A DNA stretch of 35,846 nt, taken from assembly GCA_030626845.1 (NCBI GenBank), contig DAOUTG010000018.1:1-35846 (forward strand), given 5' to 3'. Positions within the stretch are counted from its first letter, which is position 1; each line of letters starts with the position of its first letter. A model generated the notes under the pieces. That model made no database searches and was not told the DNA's origin. It worked only from the letters and a program-made list of their open reading frames with translations. Positions 9,819 to 18,608 of this stretch are shown here, piece by piece. The DNA is from Methylococcaceae bacterium (GTDB taxonomy: Bacteria; Pseudomonadota; Gammaproteobacteria; Methylococcales; Methylomonadaceae). Both the position numbers and the translations under genes were made by a program.

Positions 9819-10343
9819 ATGGGTATATTAAGATTGACTTATGGAAAAACTAACTTAACTCCAAAGCAAATTATGACCGATCCTGTGTTATTTTTAGCTT
9901 TTGGTTTTGGATCTGGATTGGTTAAAAAAGCCCCTGGAACGATGGGAACGCTTGCAGCGATTCCTGTTTATTTATTGATTGCCCAATTTAATTTTTGGAT
10001 CTTTAGCTTGCTAACACTTATCATTACGCTTGTAGGTGTTTGGATTTGTGATGTGGCTGCAAAAAAATTAGAAGTACATGATTTTGGTGGCATAGTCTGG
10101 GATGAAATAGCAGGCTATTTAATCACGATGTGGTTTACAGTTGCCTTTATTCCTTATTCATGGACGGCTATTATTGAAGGCTTTATTTTATTTAGAATTT
10201 TTGATATTTTTAAACCACAACCGATTAAATGGGTCGATAGTAAAGTAGAAGGCGGTTTAGGAATTATGCTTGATGACGTGATTGCCGCTGTTTTTGCAGG
10301 GATAATATTATTTTTTTGTAATGATTTAGATATTATTTATTAA
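9819..10343 (+). CDS. pgpA: Phosphatidylglycerophosphatase A
   Basis: Inner-membrane lipid phosphatase converting phosphatidylglycerol phosphate to phosphatidylglycerol. 174 residues from this start, close to the E. coli length. Seen: FGFGSGLVKKAPGTMGTLAA near the N-terminus (the family G-S-G...PGT-GT block), several hydrophobic segments, and the acidic motif VWDEIAGYLITM with nearby DIFKPQPIKW and MLDDVIAA that line the active site in this family. The ATG at 9819 is chosen over an upstream TTG at 9813 because AAAGGT lies about 9 nt before the ATG. The usual neighbour thiL is absent here. Confidence 0.92.
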   Translation: MGILRLTYGKTNLTPKQIMTDPVLFLAFGFGSGLVKKAPGTMGTLAAIPVYLLIAQFNFWIFSLLTLIITLVGVWICDVAAKKLEVHDFGGIVWDEIAGYLITMWFTVAFIPYSWTAIIEGFILFRIFDIFKPQPIKWVDSKVEGGLGIMLDDVIAAVFAGIILFFCNDLDIIY

Positions 10344-10493
10344 TTTATAAAGCGTAGTCTATAGGTAGTATGCGGAATACGGGTGACAATTACCTAAGTC
10401 GTTCATTTTTCATTTGTGTTATAATTGATAAACACTTAAATCAAGTCTTTAAGTGCAAATACTATAATTATTTATATGAGGTTATAATCTTCC

Positions 10494-10901
10494 ATGGGTT
10501 TATTTAAAAAATTAGTAATCGCTCTATCTCTTAGTACTGCGATGCTTGCTGTTGCGCCTTCTGTTATGGCAAAACCTGCAGGTAAAATTGAAAATCAGAA
10601 ACCTGCTGAAACTAAAGTGGCTATTGATGCTGCTATTGAACAAGCAGAGATTACATTAGAAGCTGCTAAAGCAAAGGGCGATGTTAAAGATGTTCTGGTT
10701 GAATTTAAAAAGATTAAGCAAATTGCAAAAACAAATGAAAGTGCAACTACTTATCGTCTTCGTGAAAAAGCATTAGGTTTTGTAAGTAAAGCGCGTTCAG
10801 CTTATAAAAAAGGTAATCAAGAAGAATCAGTTGTTAAAATGACTAAAGCTCTTGAAGTTTTTAAAGAAATTAAAGTAAAGTATACCGAATTTATGGGTTA
10901 A
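10494..10901 (+). CDS. Small exported helical protein of unknown function
   Basis: 135-residue protein with a clear Sec signal peptide: KK at 5-6, a hydrophobic core, and probable cleavage after PSVMA at residue 26. The mature part of about 109 residues is Lys-, Glu- and Ala-rich and predicted almost entirely helical (for example IDAAIEQAEITLEAAKAKGD and KALGFVSKARSAYKKG), without cysteines. The pattern suggests a small periplasmic helical bundle, but I cannot assign a family. It has its own terminator and stands apart from pgpA by 150 bp, so it is probably monocistronic. A GAGG sits about 12 nt before the ATG. Confidence 0.75.
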   Translation: MGLFKKLVIALSLSTAMLAVAPSVMAKPAGKIENQKPAETKVAIDAAIEQAEITLEAAKAKGDVKDVLVEFKKIKQIAKTNESATTYRLREKALGFVSKARSAYKKGNQEESVVKMTKALEVFKEIKVKYTEFMG

Positions 10902-10952
10902 ATAATTTTTTAAAAGGAGTACGTATTGGTACAACTTTAAAAGGTTAAGAGG

Positions 10953-10987
10953 CGGGGTCATTATTTAATAATGAACCCGTTTTTTTG
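10953..10987. terminator. Bidirectional intrinsic terminator between convergent genes
   Basis: A 13-nt left arm beginning CGGGGTCATTATT and right arm AATAATGAACCCG pair with one mismatch. Seven T follow on the plus strand. It lies between the small exported protein gene (+) and the convergent SulP gene (-), 50 bp after the former stop. Confidence 0.85.
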
Positions 10988-10989
10988 TT

Positions 10990-12642
10990 TTAAGGTTTTC
11001 TATCATCTTTTGTCATTAATCGTGCAGCTAATTGATGGTCTGAAAATACTTTTAATGCCATACCTATTTGATGGCATTGCCCACCTTGAGCTATGTAATG
11101 ATGACTAAAATCTTGGATATATTCCATAACTGTGTGATCAATTAAATAGCCCTCTGTAAAATTAAAAACAATGGTTTTTCCTGTTTCTAATTTAGAAAGG
11201 ACTCGTCTTAGCGGTAAAAAATTCGAAAATAAGGCAGAGCCTGTTAATTTAACGACGATAGTACGTTGATTAGGATACCGAATATTAAAATAGATTTTAA
11301 ATAAATTACTAAGCCAAACACCCCGTGCAAGATGTATAAGCAATTTAGCGATTATTCCAACGCTAACCCCAATAAGTAAGTCTGTTGCTAATACGCCAAT
11401 AATGGTAATAATAAAAACAGCAAATTGTTCTCGACCAATTTGAAATATTTTTTTAAATGCAGCAGGTGATGCTAAACGGTAACCCGTATAAATTAATAAT
11501 ACCGCTAATGAGGCTAAGGGAATATTATGGATAAAGTGAGGAAATAAAACGACAAAAATAAGTAAAATTAATGCGTGAAAGAAATTAGACCACCCTGTTT
11601 TTGCACCGTTATTTACATTAGTCGTACTGCGTATAATTTCTGCAACCATCGGAAGTCCGCCGATAAACCCTGAGATCATATTTCCAAAACCTATGGCGGT
11701 TAAATCGCGGTTTAAGTTAGATTTACGTTTATAGGGGTCTAACTTATCTATAGCGGCTGTACTCAATAAGGTCTCTAAGCTTCCAACTAAACAAATGCTG
11801 ATGACTGCGGTTAAAAATTCTAGGGTAAAAACTTTGGAAAAGTCAGGATAATAAAAACTGGCAAGAAAATAATCAGGTAATTTTACTAAAAATTGGGGTT
11901 CGACTAAATGCTGATGTTCTGCAATGGTTGATAAATTTAGATGTAAATGCTCATGTTGAAGTCCAAATATTTGTGCTAGTAGCATGCCAACAAATAAAAC
12001 AATAATAGGGATGGGAAGACGTTTTAGTTTTTGAGGTCTAAATAAGGGCCAAAAAATAACAATCATCAGACCACTTAACCCAATAAACGCTATTTTAAGA
12101 TTTAGATTGAATAAACTCTCAGGGATTTGAGCAATGATTGAAAATAAATGCCCAGGCTCTGGGGTGACCCCTAGCATGACATGAGTTTGCTTTGCGATAA
12201 TAATAATACCAATAGCCGCTAACATGCCATGCACAACTGAGAGCGGGAAAAAGGAACTTAAACGTCCTGCTTTACACAAGCCCATTAAAATCTGTAATCC
12301 ACTAGCAATAACAATAGCGGCTAAGGTATAACGATAACCTGCAATCACATCCCCTTTGCCGAGGTTTTGAACGGCTGCAAAAATGACAACAATTAATCCT
12401 GCCGCAGGTCCATTAATGGTGATGAAAGAGCCGTTAATACGCGAGATTAATAAACCGCCAATAATTGCTGTGATAATACCAGAAGCTGGCGGGAAACCTG
12501 AGGCTAAAGCAATGGCTAAACATAAGGGCAATGCGGTTAAAAAGACCGCAAAACCTGCGATTAAATCACTGCGCCAATTTTCTTTTAAGCCTTCTATACC
12601 TGTTTTTGGTAAGGATTGTTTTGAGGAAAGCTGTTTTTTCAT
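10990..12642 (-). CDS. SulP-family inorganic anion transporter with STAS domain
   Basis: Multi-pass inner-membrane carrier of the SLC26/SulP family. Members move sulfate, bicarbonate or similar anions. The substrate cannot be read from the sequence. 550 residues. Seen: the N-terminal signature DLIAGFAVFLTALPLCLAIA followed by ASGFPPASGIITAIIGG, then ITINGPAAGLIVVI, the region SLETLLSTAAIDKLDPYKR with NRDLTAIGFGNMISGFIGGLP, and a C-terminal cytosolic STAS-like domain at about 450-545. The usual STAS phosphorylation motif is replaced by NFTEGYLIDHT. No carbonic anhydrase gene is next to it. Convergent with the small exported protein gene, sharing its terminator. The tex remnant lies upstream. 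Confidence 0.9.
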   Translation of the reverse strand: MKKQLSSKQSLPKTGIEGLKENWRSDLIAGFAVFLTALPLCLAIALASGFPPASGIITAIIGGLLISRINGSFITINGPAAGLIVVIFAAVQNLGKGDVIAGYRYTLAAIVIASGLQILMGLCKAGRLSSFFPLSVVHGMLAAIGIIIIAKQTHVMLGVTPEPGHLFSIIAQIPESLFNLNLKIAFIGLSGLMIVIFWPLFRPQKLKRLPIPIIVLFVGMLLAQIFGLQHEHLHLNLSTIAEHQHLVEPQFLVKLPDYFLASFYYPDFSKVFTLEFLTAVISICLVGSLETLLSTAAIDKLDPYKRKSNLNRDLTAIGFGNMISGFIGGLPMVAEIIRSTTNVNNGAKTGWSNFFHALILLIFVVLFPHFIHNIPLASLAVLLIYTGYRLASPAAFKKIFQIGREQFAVFIITIIGVLATDLLIGVSVGIIAKLLIHLARGVWLSNLFKIYFNIRYPNQRTIVVKLTGSALFSNFLPLRRVLSKLETGKTIVFNFTEGYLIDHTVMEYIQDFSHHYIAQGGQCHQIGMALKVFSDHQLAARLMTKDDRKP

Positions 12643-12823
12643 AAAATTTCTAAATAAATTGTAAAAAATTAAGAGTAAAACAATAGTTTACTCTTATGGG
12701 AATGAAAACTTAACAATGTCCCAAACTTTTATTTTATGGATTTCGTAGCCAAGACATTAAATTTTCATTTCTAAGAAAGAACCTTAAGCAATAAGTACTC
12801 CAATATCAAATATCTTTTTATTT

Positions 12824-13317
12824 TTAAATTTCTTTCATAGATAAGGCGATACGCTTACGCGCTATATCAATCGCCATGACCTTTAACTTTAACCATTTAA
12901 CCTGTTTTCACAATATCACATAGCTCTATTGGCTAATAGTGAATCCAATAATGGTTCAAGACCCGCTTCTTTTACTATTTGTACTTTAGTGCGGCGTTTA
13001 GGTTTATAGGATAAATATAAATCTTCGAGTAAGGTTTTAGTTTCTACTTGCTTGATGGCTTGTTCTAATTCGGGGTTTAGCTTTTCTTGCGCTTTAATGC
13101 TATCCAGAATAGTTTTACGGCGTGTCTCCAATTCACGTAAATAATTTAAACGGGTCTCTAAGTTCCTAAGTTGGGTATCATCAAGACCTCCTGTGACTTC
13201 TTTGCGATAACGGGCAATAAAAGGGACGGTTGCCCCTTCATCAAGTAAAGTAACTGCGGCTTTAATTTGTGATTGATTAGCATTTAATTCTTGGGATAAG
13301 CGTGAGGTAATATCCAT
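12824..13317 (-). pseudogene. tex: tex transcription accessory protein, internally deleted remnant
   Basis: Tex (YhgF) is a roughly 770-residue RNA-binding protein. Here 13317 to about 12930 encodes its N-terminus faithfully: [55 protein letters not shown] and [13 protein letters not shown]. The frame then stops at 12916-12918. Just past this point other minus frames read DIVKTG-stop-MVKVK (about 12918-12885) and MAIDIARKRIALSMKEI-stop (12877-12824). That is the tail of the Tex C-terminal S1 domain (E. coli has DIVKVKVLEVDLQRKRIAL). About 540 codons are therefore missing between residue about 127 and the S1 end, and the surviving end also carries a nonsense codon and a frameshift. A CCATGT/ACATGG dyad (13314-13326) covers the start codon. 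The 133-codon ORF may still be translated but cannot be functional Tex. Confidence 0.88.
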
Positions 13318-13374
13318 GTTACATGGTAAAATAATTAAAAAATTGGTATTGTAACAGTTTGTAAATACTAAAAA

Positions 13375-13402
13375 TTACAAAAGTATATTTTTTACTTATA
13401 AT
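13375..13402 (+). promoter_or_regulatory. Candidate sigma70 promoter for guaA
   Basis: TTACAA (13375-13380), a 16-bp spacer, then a perfect TATAAT (13397-13402). It would give a leader of about 90 nt before the guaA start. Spacing is good; the -35 differs from TTGACA at two positions. Confidence 0.5.
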
Positions 13403-13502
13403 AGTAAATATCTAAAGCGTTGTATGTGGGATTAACTTTTTAGTGACTCATTAACTTGTTAATTTTTAACATAATTTTCTCTCCTTTTATAAAAATATCA
13501 TC

Positions 13503-15086
13503 GTGAATTCAAACACTAATATTCATTCTCATAAAATCCTCATTCTTGATTTTGGTTCTCAATATACGCAATTAATTGCTCGCAGAATACGTGAGTGTGG
13601 GGTTTATTGTGAAATTTATTCCTGTGATGTCTCGGCTGATGAAATTAAACAATTTTCACCTAAAGGAATTATATTATCTGGAGGACCTGAAACCGTAACT
13701 AGTCAAGATACTTCAAGAGCGAATCAGGTTGTTTTCGAGATGGGAATTCCTGTTTTAGGCGTTTGTTATGGGATGCAGACCATGACGGAGCAATTAGGTG
13801 GAAAAGTTGAAATCTCTGACCATCGAGAATTTGGTTTTGCACAAATCCGAGCAAGAGGGCATTCTTTGTTATTGAAAGATATTGAAGACACAACAACAGC
13901 AGAAGGTTATGGGTTACTTGATGTTTGGATGAGTCATGGTGATAGGGTCGTTGAGTTACCCGAAGGTTTTCACTTAATTTCAAGCTCTGAGGGTGCGCCT
14001 ATTGCAGGGATTGCAAATGAAGAAAAACAATTTTACGGGTTACAGTTTCACCCAGAAGTGACTCATACTAAACAAGGACAACGAATTTTATCGCGTTTTG
14101 CTAATGATATTTGTGGCTGTGATTCATTATGGACAGCCGATAATATTATTAAAGAGAATATTAATACAGTACGTGAAAAAGTAGGTAATGATCAAGTTAT
14201 TTTAGGTTTGTCTGGCGGGGTCGACTCATCAGTTGTTGCCGCTCTTTTACATAGAGCGATTGGAGAACAACTCATTTGTGTCTTTGTGGATACAGGATTA
14301 TTGCGTTTACACGAAGGCGATCAAGTGATGGCAACTTTCGCTCAGCACATGGGGGTTAAAGTCATTCGTGTTAATGCTGAACAACGTTATTTAACTGCTT
14401 TAGCGGGGGTTAGTGATCCTGAGAAAAAACGTAAAATTATTGGTAATTTATTTATTGAAATTTTTGATGAGGAAGCGAACAAATTAACCTCGGCAAAATG
14501 GCTGGCACAAGGGACAATTTATCCTGATGTGATTGAATCCGCAGGTGCAAAAACAGGTAAGGCGCATTTAATTAAATCACATCATAATGTGGGCGGTTTA
14601 CCTGAGGATATGACCTTAAAATTGGTTGAACCCTTGCGTGAATTATTTAAAGATGAGGTACGACAGTTAGGTTTAGAGCTAGGTTTACCTGCGGACATGG
14701 TTTTTCGCCATCCTTTCCCAGGACCGGGTCTTGGTGTGCGAATTTTAGGTGAAGTTAAAAAAGAATATGCAGATTTATTGCGTGAAGCCGATGCTATTTT
14801 TATTGAAGAACTTTATAAGCATCAATTATATGATAAAGTTAGTCAAGCCTTTGCCGTTTTTTTACCCATAAAATCCGTCGGAGTCATGGGTGACGGTCGT
14901 CGTTATGATTATGTTATTGCTATCCGAGCAGTAGAGACGATTGATTTTATGACCGCGCGTTGGGCACATTTACCTTATGATTTTTTAGATAGTATTTCTA
15001 GGCGTATTATTAATGAAGTTGCAGGAATTTCACGGGTTACTTATGACATTTCAGGTAAACCCCCTGCAACGATTGAATGGGAATAA
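13503..15086 (+). CDS. guaA: GMP synthase (glutamine-hydrolysing)
   Basis: Makes GMP from XMP, ATP and glutamine, the last step of guanine nucleotide synthesis. 527 residues against 525 in E. coli. Seen: the N-terminal glutaminase domain starting [20 protein letters not shown], the nucleophile in GVCYGMQ (Cys88), the partner residues in QFHPEVTHT, the ATP pyrophosphatase P-loop [14 protein letters not shown] (about 235-248), and the C-terminal dimerisation part [17 protein letters not shown]. The start is GTG; no ATG lies upstream in frame close by. guaB, its common partner, is not in the window. The next gene starts 10 bp after the stop. Confidence 0.96.
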   Translation: MNSNTNIHSHKILILDFGSQYTQLIARRIRECGVYCEIYSCDVSADEIKQFSPKGIILSGGPETVTSQDTSRANQVVFEMGIPVLGVCYGMQTMTEQLGGKVEISDHREFGFAQIRARGHSLLLKDIEDTTTAEGYGLLDVWMSHGDRVVELPEGFHLISSSEGAPIAGIANEEKQFYGLQFHPEVTHTKQGQRILSRFANDICGCDSLWTADNIIKENINTVREKVGNDQVILGLSGGVDSSVVAALLHRAIGEQLICVFVDTGLLRLHEGDQVMATFAQHMGVKVIRVNAEQRYLTALAGVSDPEKKRKIIGNLFIEIFDEEANKLTSAKWLAQGTIYPDVIESAGAKTGKAHLIKSHHNVGGLPEDMTLKLVEPLRELFKDEVRQLGLELGLPADMVFRHPFPGPGLGVRILGEVKKEYADLLREADAIFIEELYKHQLYDKVSQAFAVFLPIKSVGVMGDGRRYDYVIAIRAVETIDFMTARWAHLPYDFLDSISRRIINEVAGISRVTYDISGKPPATIEWE

Positions 15087-15096
15087 CATAGTTATC

Positions 15097-15732
15097 ATGA
15101 AACAAATTTCTTTTAAAAATTGGACGCTAACCTCTTTAGAAAAAGCCTTTGGTTTGCAAGAAGTTTGGCAATCTGACCTTATAGATCATTGGCAACAAGC
15201 GGATGTTGAAATTACTGAATTTGATAAAAAAGTCATTCATCATTTACAAAAGCCGCTTATCAGAGGCGGGAGAGCTTGGAATGAAACTGAGCTAGAAAAT
15301 AAATTTATTAGTCCTCTAATTATGCAGGCAGATATTGATGATGAAAAAATGAGTTATTTTCTTGAACGTAACTTATCGGCAATCTTGGGGGATTATGAAT
15401 TATCAGGCGTTGTTGATGGTATGATTGCAACAGGTTTTCGTGAGCCTGATGTTCCACTATTTTGTATTCATGAATATAACCGTAGTATTGAAAATCAAGG
15501 ATCACCTGATGCACATGTGTTAGCAGCTATGTTAGTTGCAAGAGAATTAAATCAAAATGAGCATCCTATTTATGGTTTATTTGTTGTTGGTTTAGTATGG
15601 AATTTTATTGTTTTAAAAGGGAATAAATACTGTATTAGTCAAAATTACAATGCAAATGACAATGATGTTTTTGCCATTTTTAAAATATTAAAAAACCTGA
15701 AAATAATAATAAAAACTGAATTACATTTATAA
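15097..15732 (+). CDS. Uncharacterised PD-(D/E)XK nuclease-like protein
   Basis: 211-residue cytosolic protein. I recall similar proteins as hypotheticals, common in Bacteroidetes and scattered elsewhere, with the order: W-x-L-x-x-L-E...FGL near the start, WNETELENKFISPL, ERNLSAILGDYELSGVVDGM, and a hydrophobic strand plus HEYNRS. The E of ELENKF, the D of VVDGM and the E of HEYNRS fit a restriction-nuclease-like core. In the relatives I remember, the last motif is HEYK(K/R), so the lysine of E-x-K appears to be lost here. The ATG at 15097 is chosen; the longer frame from 15013 lies inside guaA. The C-terminus ends LKNLKIIIKTELHL. Function unknown. Confidence 0.65.
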   Translation: MKQISFKNWTLTSLEKAFGLQEVWQSDLIDHWQQADVEITEFDKKVIHHLQKPLIRGGRAWNETELENKFISPLIMQADIDDEKMSYFLERNLSAILGDYELSGVVDGMIATGFREPDVPLFCIHEYNRSIENQGSPDAHVLAAMLVARELNQNEHPIYGLFVVGLVWNFIVLKGNKYCISQNYNANDNDVFAIFKILKNLKIIIKTELHL

Positions 15733-15758
15733 TTTTAATTGATGTACAGAGATATTTT

Positions 15759-16562
15759 ATGAAAAAAACAATCGCATCGCTATTATTTAGCCTCGCTTTA
15801 GTGATTAGTTTTAATAGTTTTGCTGATGAGGTTTGGAATAGTAGTCATGGTAAAGTTATTTATTCAGAAGATTCAGGGACGACAGCCCTTTGGCGATATA
15901 ATGATGATGGTCGATATGGCGGTATTATTTATATTGAAAACCTAGCAGGCGTTTATAGTGATCGAGGATCTTACACAGGCTATTGGGCGCAAGACCAAGG
16001 GGATGTTATCTGTGAGACTGAGCGAGATGGAATCAATGGGAGAAGAACAAAGTATTGGGGGAGATTTCATATTGATTTTATAGATAAGGATTTTCCATCG
16101 CGCTGGCAGGCACGGTGGGGAAACTGTAAAGATGCTTTGACAAAAGATTGGAAAGGAACGCCTGTAACCTCAGTGAATACGCCAAAAGCGGACGAAACGC
16201 TACATAATGTTAGTGAGATTATTAGGTTTTCTCGTGGAGCAAGTTCTGCAGCTTATGAAAAAACAATGCTGCCAGGGGGAAGTCATTATTACTATTTCAC
16301 AGCAAGGGCGGGACAAATGCTAAACCTTGATCTTGTTTCAAAAGAAAATAATGCCGTATTTTCGATTTACAAGCCTTTTTATAGGTTATCAGAGACAGGC
16401 GGTGTTATTGATATTAAGGGTGAAATTCTAAACGGGACAAAGGCTGCTTATCAGATGAAAAACTGGTTAGGAAAATTACCTGTTGCGGGACAATACCTTA
16501 TCCTTATTGATGGAATAAAACAAGGTAATGTATCTTATAATTTACAAATTTTTATTAAGTAA
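15759..16562 (+). CDS. Exported protein with C-terminal PPC-like beta domain, unknown function
   Basis: 267 residues with a Sec signal peptide (KK at 2-3, hydrophobic core, cleavage probably after FNSFA at residue 22). The first mature part (about 23-125) contains W-rich and G-rich stretches such as SGTTALWRYNDDG and YTGYWAQDQG, with single cysteines in DVICETERDG and WGNCKD that could form a disulfide. The last 100 residues (SHYYYFTARAGQMLNLDLVS ... LPVAGQYLILIDGIKQG) resemble bacterial pre-peptidase C-terminal (PPC) domains, which fold as small beta sandwiches in exported proteins. It lies 26 bp after the preceding gene. The domain call is by pattern, and function is unknown. Confidence 0.7.
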   Translation: MKKTIASLLFSLALVISFNSFADEVWNSSHGKVIYSEDSGTTALWRYNDDGRYGGIIYIENLAGVYSDRGSYTGYWAQDQGDVICETERDGINGRRTKYWGRFHIDFIDKDFPSRWQARWGNCKDALTKDWKGTPVTSVNTPKADETLHNVSEIIRFSRGASSAAYEKTMLPGGSHYYYFTARAGQMLNLDLVSKENNAVFSIYKPFYRLSETGGVIDIKGEILNGTKAAYQMKNWLGKLPVAGQYLILIDGIKQGNVSYNLQIFIK

Positions 16563-16582
16563 ATAGTTTTGCGTTGAAAATA

Positions 16583-16828
16583 ATGGAAATAAAACTAGCC
16601 AAGTTGAACTGGCAATGTCGCCGAGGAACAAAAGAATTAGATCGTTTGCTGTTAGGCTATTTACATACAAGTTACGCAACAGCTAACGCTTCTGAGCAGC
16701 AACTTTTTCAACAACTATTAAATTATGAAGATACTGAGTTATTAAATTTTTTATTAGCAGAAAAATATCCTAAAGAACCACAGTTTACATATCTTGTTAA
16801 AAAAATTCGTAGTACCTCAGTTATTTAG
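16583..16828 (+). CDS. sdhE: FAD assembly factor SdhE (CptB/YgfY)
   Basis: Small cytosolic helical protein that helps attach FAD covalently to succinate dehydrogenase subunit A. 81 residues from the ATG at 16583; an upstream TTG (16574) would add only three residues. Seen: the family core LNWQCRRGTKELDRLLLGYL with the conserved RGxxELD (residues 14-20), then QQLLNYEDTELLNFLLAEKY and an ending LVKKIRST. No strong ribosome binding site is visible. It overlaps the ygfX-like gene, the gene pair known from enterobacteria. Confidence 0.9.
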   Translation: MEIKLAKLNWQCRRGTKELDRLLLGYLHTSYATANASEQQLFQQLLNYEDTELLNFLLAEKYPKEPQFTYLVKKIRSTSVI

Positions 16829-17231
16829 AATAAAAAAATCGCGTTTTATTTTATACTTATTGGTTATAAATCATGTGCTTGCAACTATTGCTTGTTTTAG
16901 CAATGGATTAGCTATAAATTATCAACTAATTGCGTTGCTTACGGTAATAATAAGTGCTAATTTTTATTGGCAAGATTACCAAAAATTTCAATCCTATGTT
17001 ATCTGTCATAACGAAGCTATTGGTTGGCAACTAGCTAAAATTGAAAATAATTATCAAAATATAATGGTTTTGCCAACCACCGTATTAACTGCTCAATTTA
17101 TTGTGTTACATTTTCGGTTTCAAAGAGGTCGAAAACAAGCTTTGCTTATTGTAAATGATGCCTTAAATAAGCAAGATTATCGACGTTTATTGATTGAATT
17201 AAAAACGTCGAGATTATCAATGGCGGCTTAA
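16794..17231 (+). CDS. ygfX: YgfX/CptA-family membrane protein
   Basis: Small inner-membrane protein of the YgfX (CptA) family, paired with SdhE in many gammaproteobacteria; reported roles in a toxin-like system are debated. 145 residues from a TTG start that overlaps sdhE by 35 bp; no ATG is available near the start. Seen: a basic start FRIKKSRFILYLLVI, two hydrophobic segments (about 20-35 and 40-58), then a cytosolic part with KIENNYQNIMVLPTTVLT and a terminal helix DALNKQDYRRLLIELKT, the family layout of a membrane hairpin plus small beta/helix domain. The assignment rests on layout and position rather than strong motifs. Confidence 0.75.
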   Translation: MLKKFVVPQLFRIKKSRFILYLLVINHVLATIACFSNGLAINYQLIALLTVIISANFYWQDYQKFQSYVICHNEAIGWQLAKIENNYQNIMVLPTTVLTAQFIVLHFRFQRGRKQALLIVNDALNKQDYRRLLIELKTSRLSMAA

Positions 17232-17371
17232 GATAAGTTTTTTTGTAAGCTGTAAACACTCAAGCAAATTAGTGAATGTTTGCTAAAATATGACTGGTTA
17301 TTCAACAAAACCACCTGACATTTATTAAAAATGACAACTCTTTTTATTTATCAACACATCAGGAATCACCT

Positions 17372-17896
17372 ATGAAAAAATTTATTTTAATCCCAGCAAG
17401 TCTAGCCATACTCGCATTATCAGCTTGTACTAGTAATACAGAAACGCCAGACCCTACTATATCAGCCCCTGTAGTGACGGCACCTGTAGTTACAACACCC
17501 TCTGTCCCTGTGGTGACAAGACCTGCAAATAGTTTATGTAGTGCAGATGAAACCGTACTATTTAATTGTCAAATGGCGAGTGGAAATAAAACTGTATCCG
17601 TTTGTGCCTCTAGTGGTTTAAGTAATAGTAGTGGTTCTTTACAATATCGCTATGGATCGAATGCAACGATGGTTGATATGCGTTTTCCTCAAGATTCAAG
17701 CGCAAGTCAAAGTGTTTTTAATCTAGAGGCAAATGGCTTAAGCTTTAATAATGGTAGCATTAAGTACAAAGTTTATACTGATGGTTCAGCAGGAATAAAA
17801 ACATTCTGGGCGAAAGATTCTAGTCGCAATAAGGTTCTACCATGTGCAGGTACGGTGACTAATCAATTACAACAGTTAAATAGTGTATTAAACTAA
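17372..17896 (+). CDS. Putative lipoprotein of unknown function
   Basis: 174 residues. Seen: a lipoprotein signal peptide with lipobox LSAC (Cys19), then a Pro/Thr/Val-rich tether (about 25-52, with repeated APVVT and TPSVPVVT units) that would space the domain from the membrane. A compact domain of about 120 residues follows with four cysteines (SLCSADET, NCQMAS, VCASSG, LPCAG), probably two disulfides, and many Ser/Asn/Gly residues as in beta-rich exported domains. No known family recognised. It stands 140 bp after ygfX and 64 bp before the GST gene. Confidence 0.7.
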   Translation: MKKFILIPASLAILALSACTSNTETPDPTISAPVVTAPVVTTPSVPVVTRPANSLCSADETVLFNCQMASGNKTVSVCASSGLSNSSGSLQYRYGSNATMVDMRFPQDSSASQSVFNLEANGLSFNNGSIKYKVYTDGSAGIKTFWAKDSSRNKVLPCAGTVTNQLQQLNSVLN

Positions 17897-17960
17897 ATTT
17901 ACCCTTTGTAGAAACGCGATACTTCGTGTTTTTAACCACCAATAATTTTTGGAGAAAATA

Positions 17961-18563
17961 ATGATTGATTTTTATACATTTGCTACATGGAATGGCAAGC
18001 GAGTTGCCATTATGCTAGAAGAGACTGGGCTTGAATACCAAGTTCATAAAGTTGATTTAATGAAAGGAGAACATAAGCAAGCTGAATTTTTAGGGATAAA
18101 CCCTTCGGGTCGTATTCCAACTATTATTGATAGTGATGAGGGTAATGGCTTAATTGTAACGCAGTCAGCGGCTATTTTAGTTTATTTAGCTGAGAAAAGT
18201 GGTTTATTTTTACCTCAAGAAACAGTTGCAAGAGCGAGGGTAATGGAATGGTTATTTTTTCATGCGACTGATATTTCTCCGACGATGTTTGATAGTTTTT
18301 TCTTAACTAAGCGTTGTGAACCTAATCAACTGGATGCTGCTAAGTTTTTAGATCAACGCATTTTTGAATTATATAAAAACTTTGATGATCAATTAGCTAA
18401 GAATGAATTTATTGCGGGAAATAATTATAGTATTGCTGATATAACTATTTTTCCAACCATTAATAATGAAGCTCTTTTAGCGCATTATGCTCATCTTAAA
18501 CGCTGGCATACTCAGGTCGGTGAGCGTGAGGCTGTTCAACGAGGAATGGGCGTTCCTAAATAA
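17961..18563 (+). CDS. Glutathione S-transferase family protein
   Basis: Cytosolic thiol transferase or related reductase. 200 residues. Seen: the N-terminal thioredoxin-like domain starting IDFYTFATWNGKRVAIMLEE, the cis-proline region NPSGRIPTIID (Pro53), and the glutathione-binding turn TQSAAILVYLAEK (67-79). The C-terminal helical domain includes NNYSIADITIFP, the usual N-capping box region (I-A-D). The start ATG at 17961 has GGAG 6 nt upstream; a TTG at 17949 lies before that site and is not credible. Substrate unknown. A bidirectional terminator follows. Confidence 0.9.
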   Translation: MIDFYTFATWNGKRVAIMLEETGLEYQVHKVDLMKGEHKQAEFLGINPSGRIPTIIDSDEGNGLIVTQSAAILVYLAEKSGLFLPQETVARARVMEWLFFHATDISPTMFDSFFLTKRCEPNQLDAAKFLDQRIFELYKNFDDQLAKNEFIAGNNYSIADITIFPTINNEALLAHYAHLKRWHTQVGEREAVQRGMGVPK

Positions 18564-18568
18564 AAATT

Positions 18569-18606
18569 AAGCCGCCTGAAAGAAGATTTATCAGGCGGTT
18601 TCTTTT
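18569..18606. terminator. Bidirectional terminator between GST and Hsp70-like genes
   Basis: CCGCCTGA (18572-18579) pairs with TCAGGCGG (18591-18598), extended by flanking A-T pairs, and is followed by TTTCTTTT. It separates the convergent GST (+) and Hsp70-like (-) genes, whose stops are less than 50 bp apart. Confidence 0.85.
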
Positions 18607-18608
18607 GG

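Noticed and set aside
15013-15096. Longer start for the nuclease-like gene inside guaA
   Set aside because: The extra residues lie in the guaA coding end and do not resemble the family; the ATG at 15097 matches the conserved beginning.
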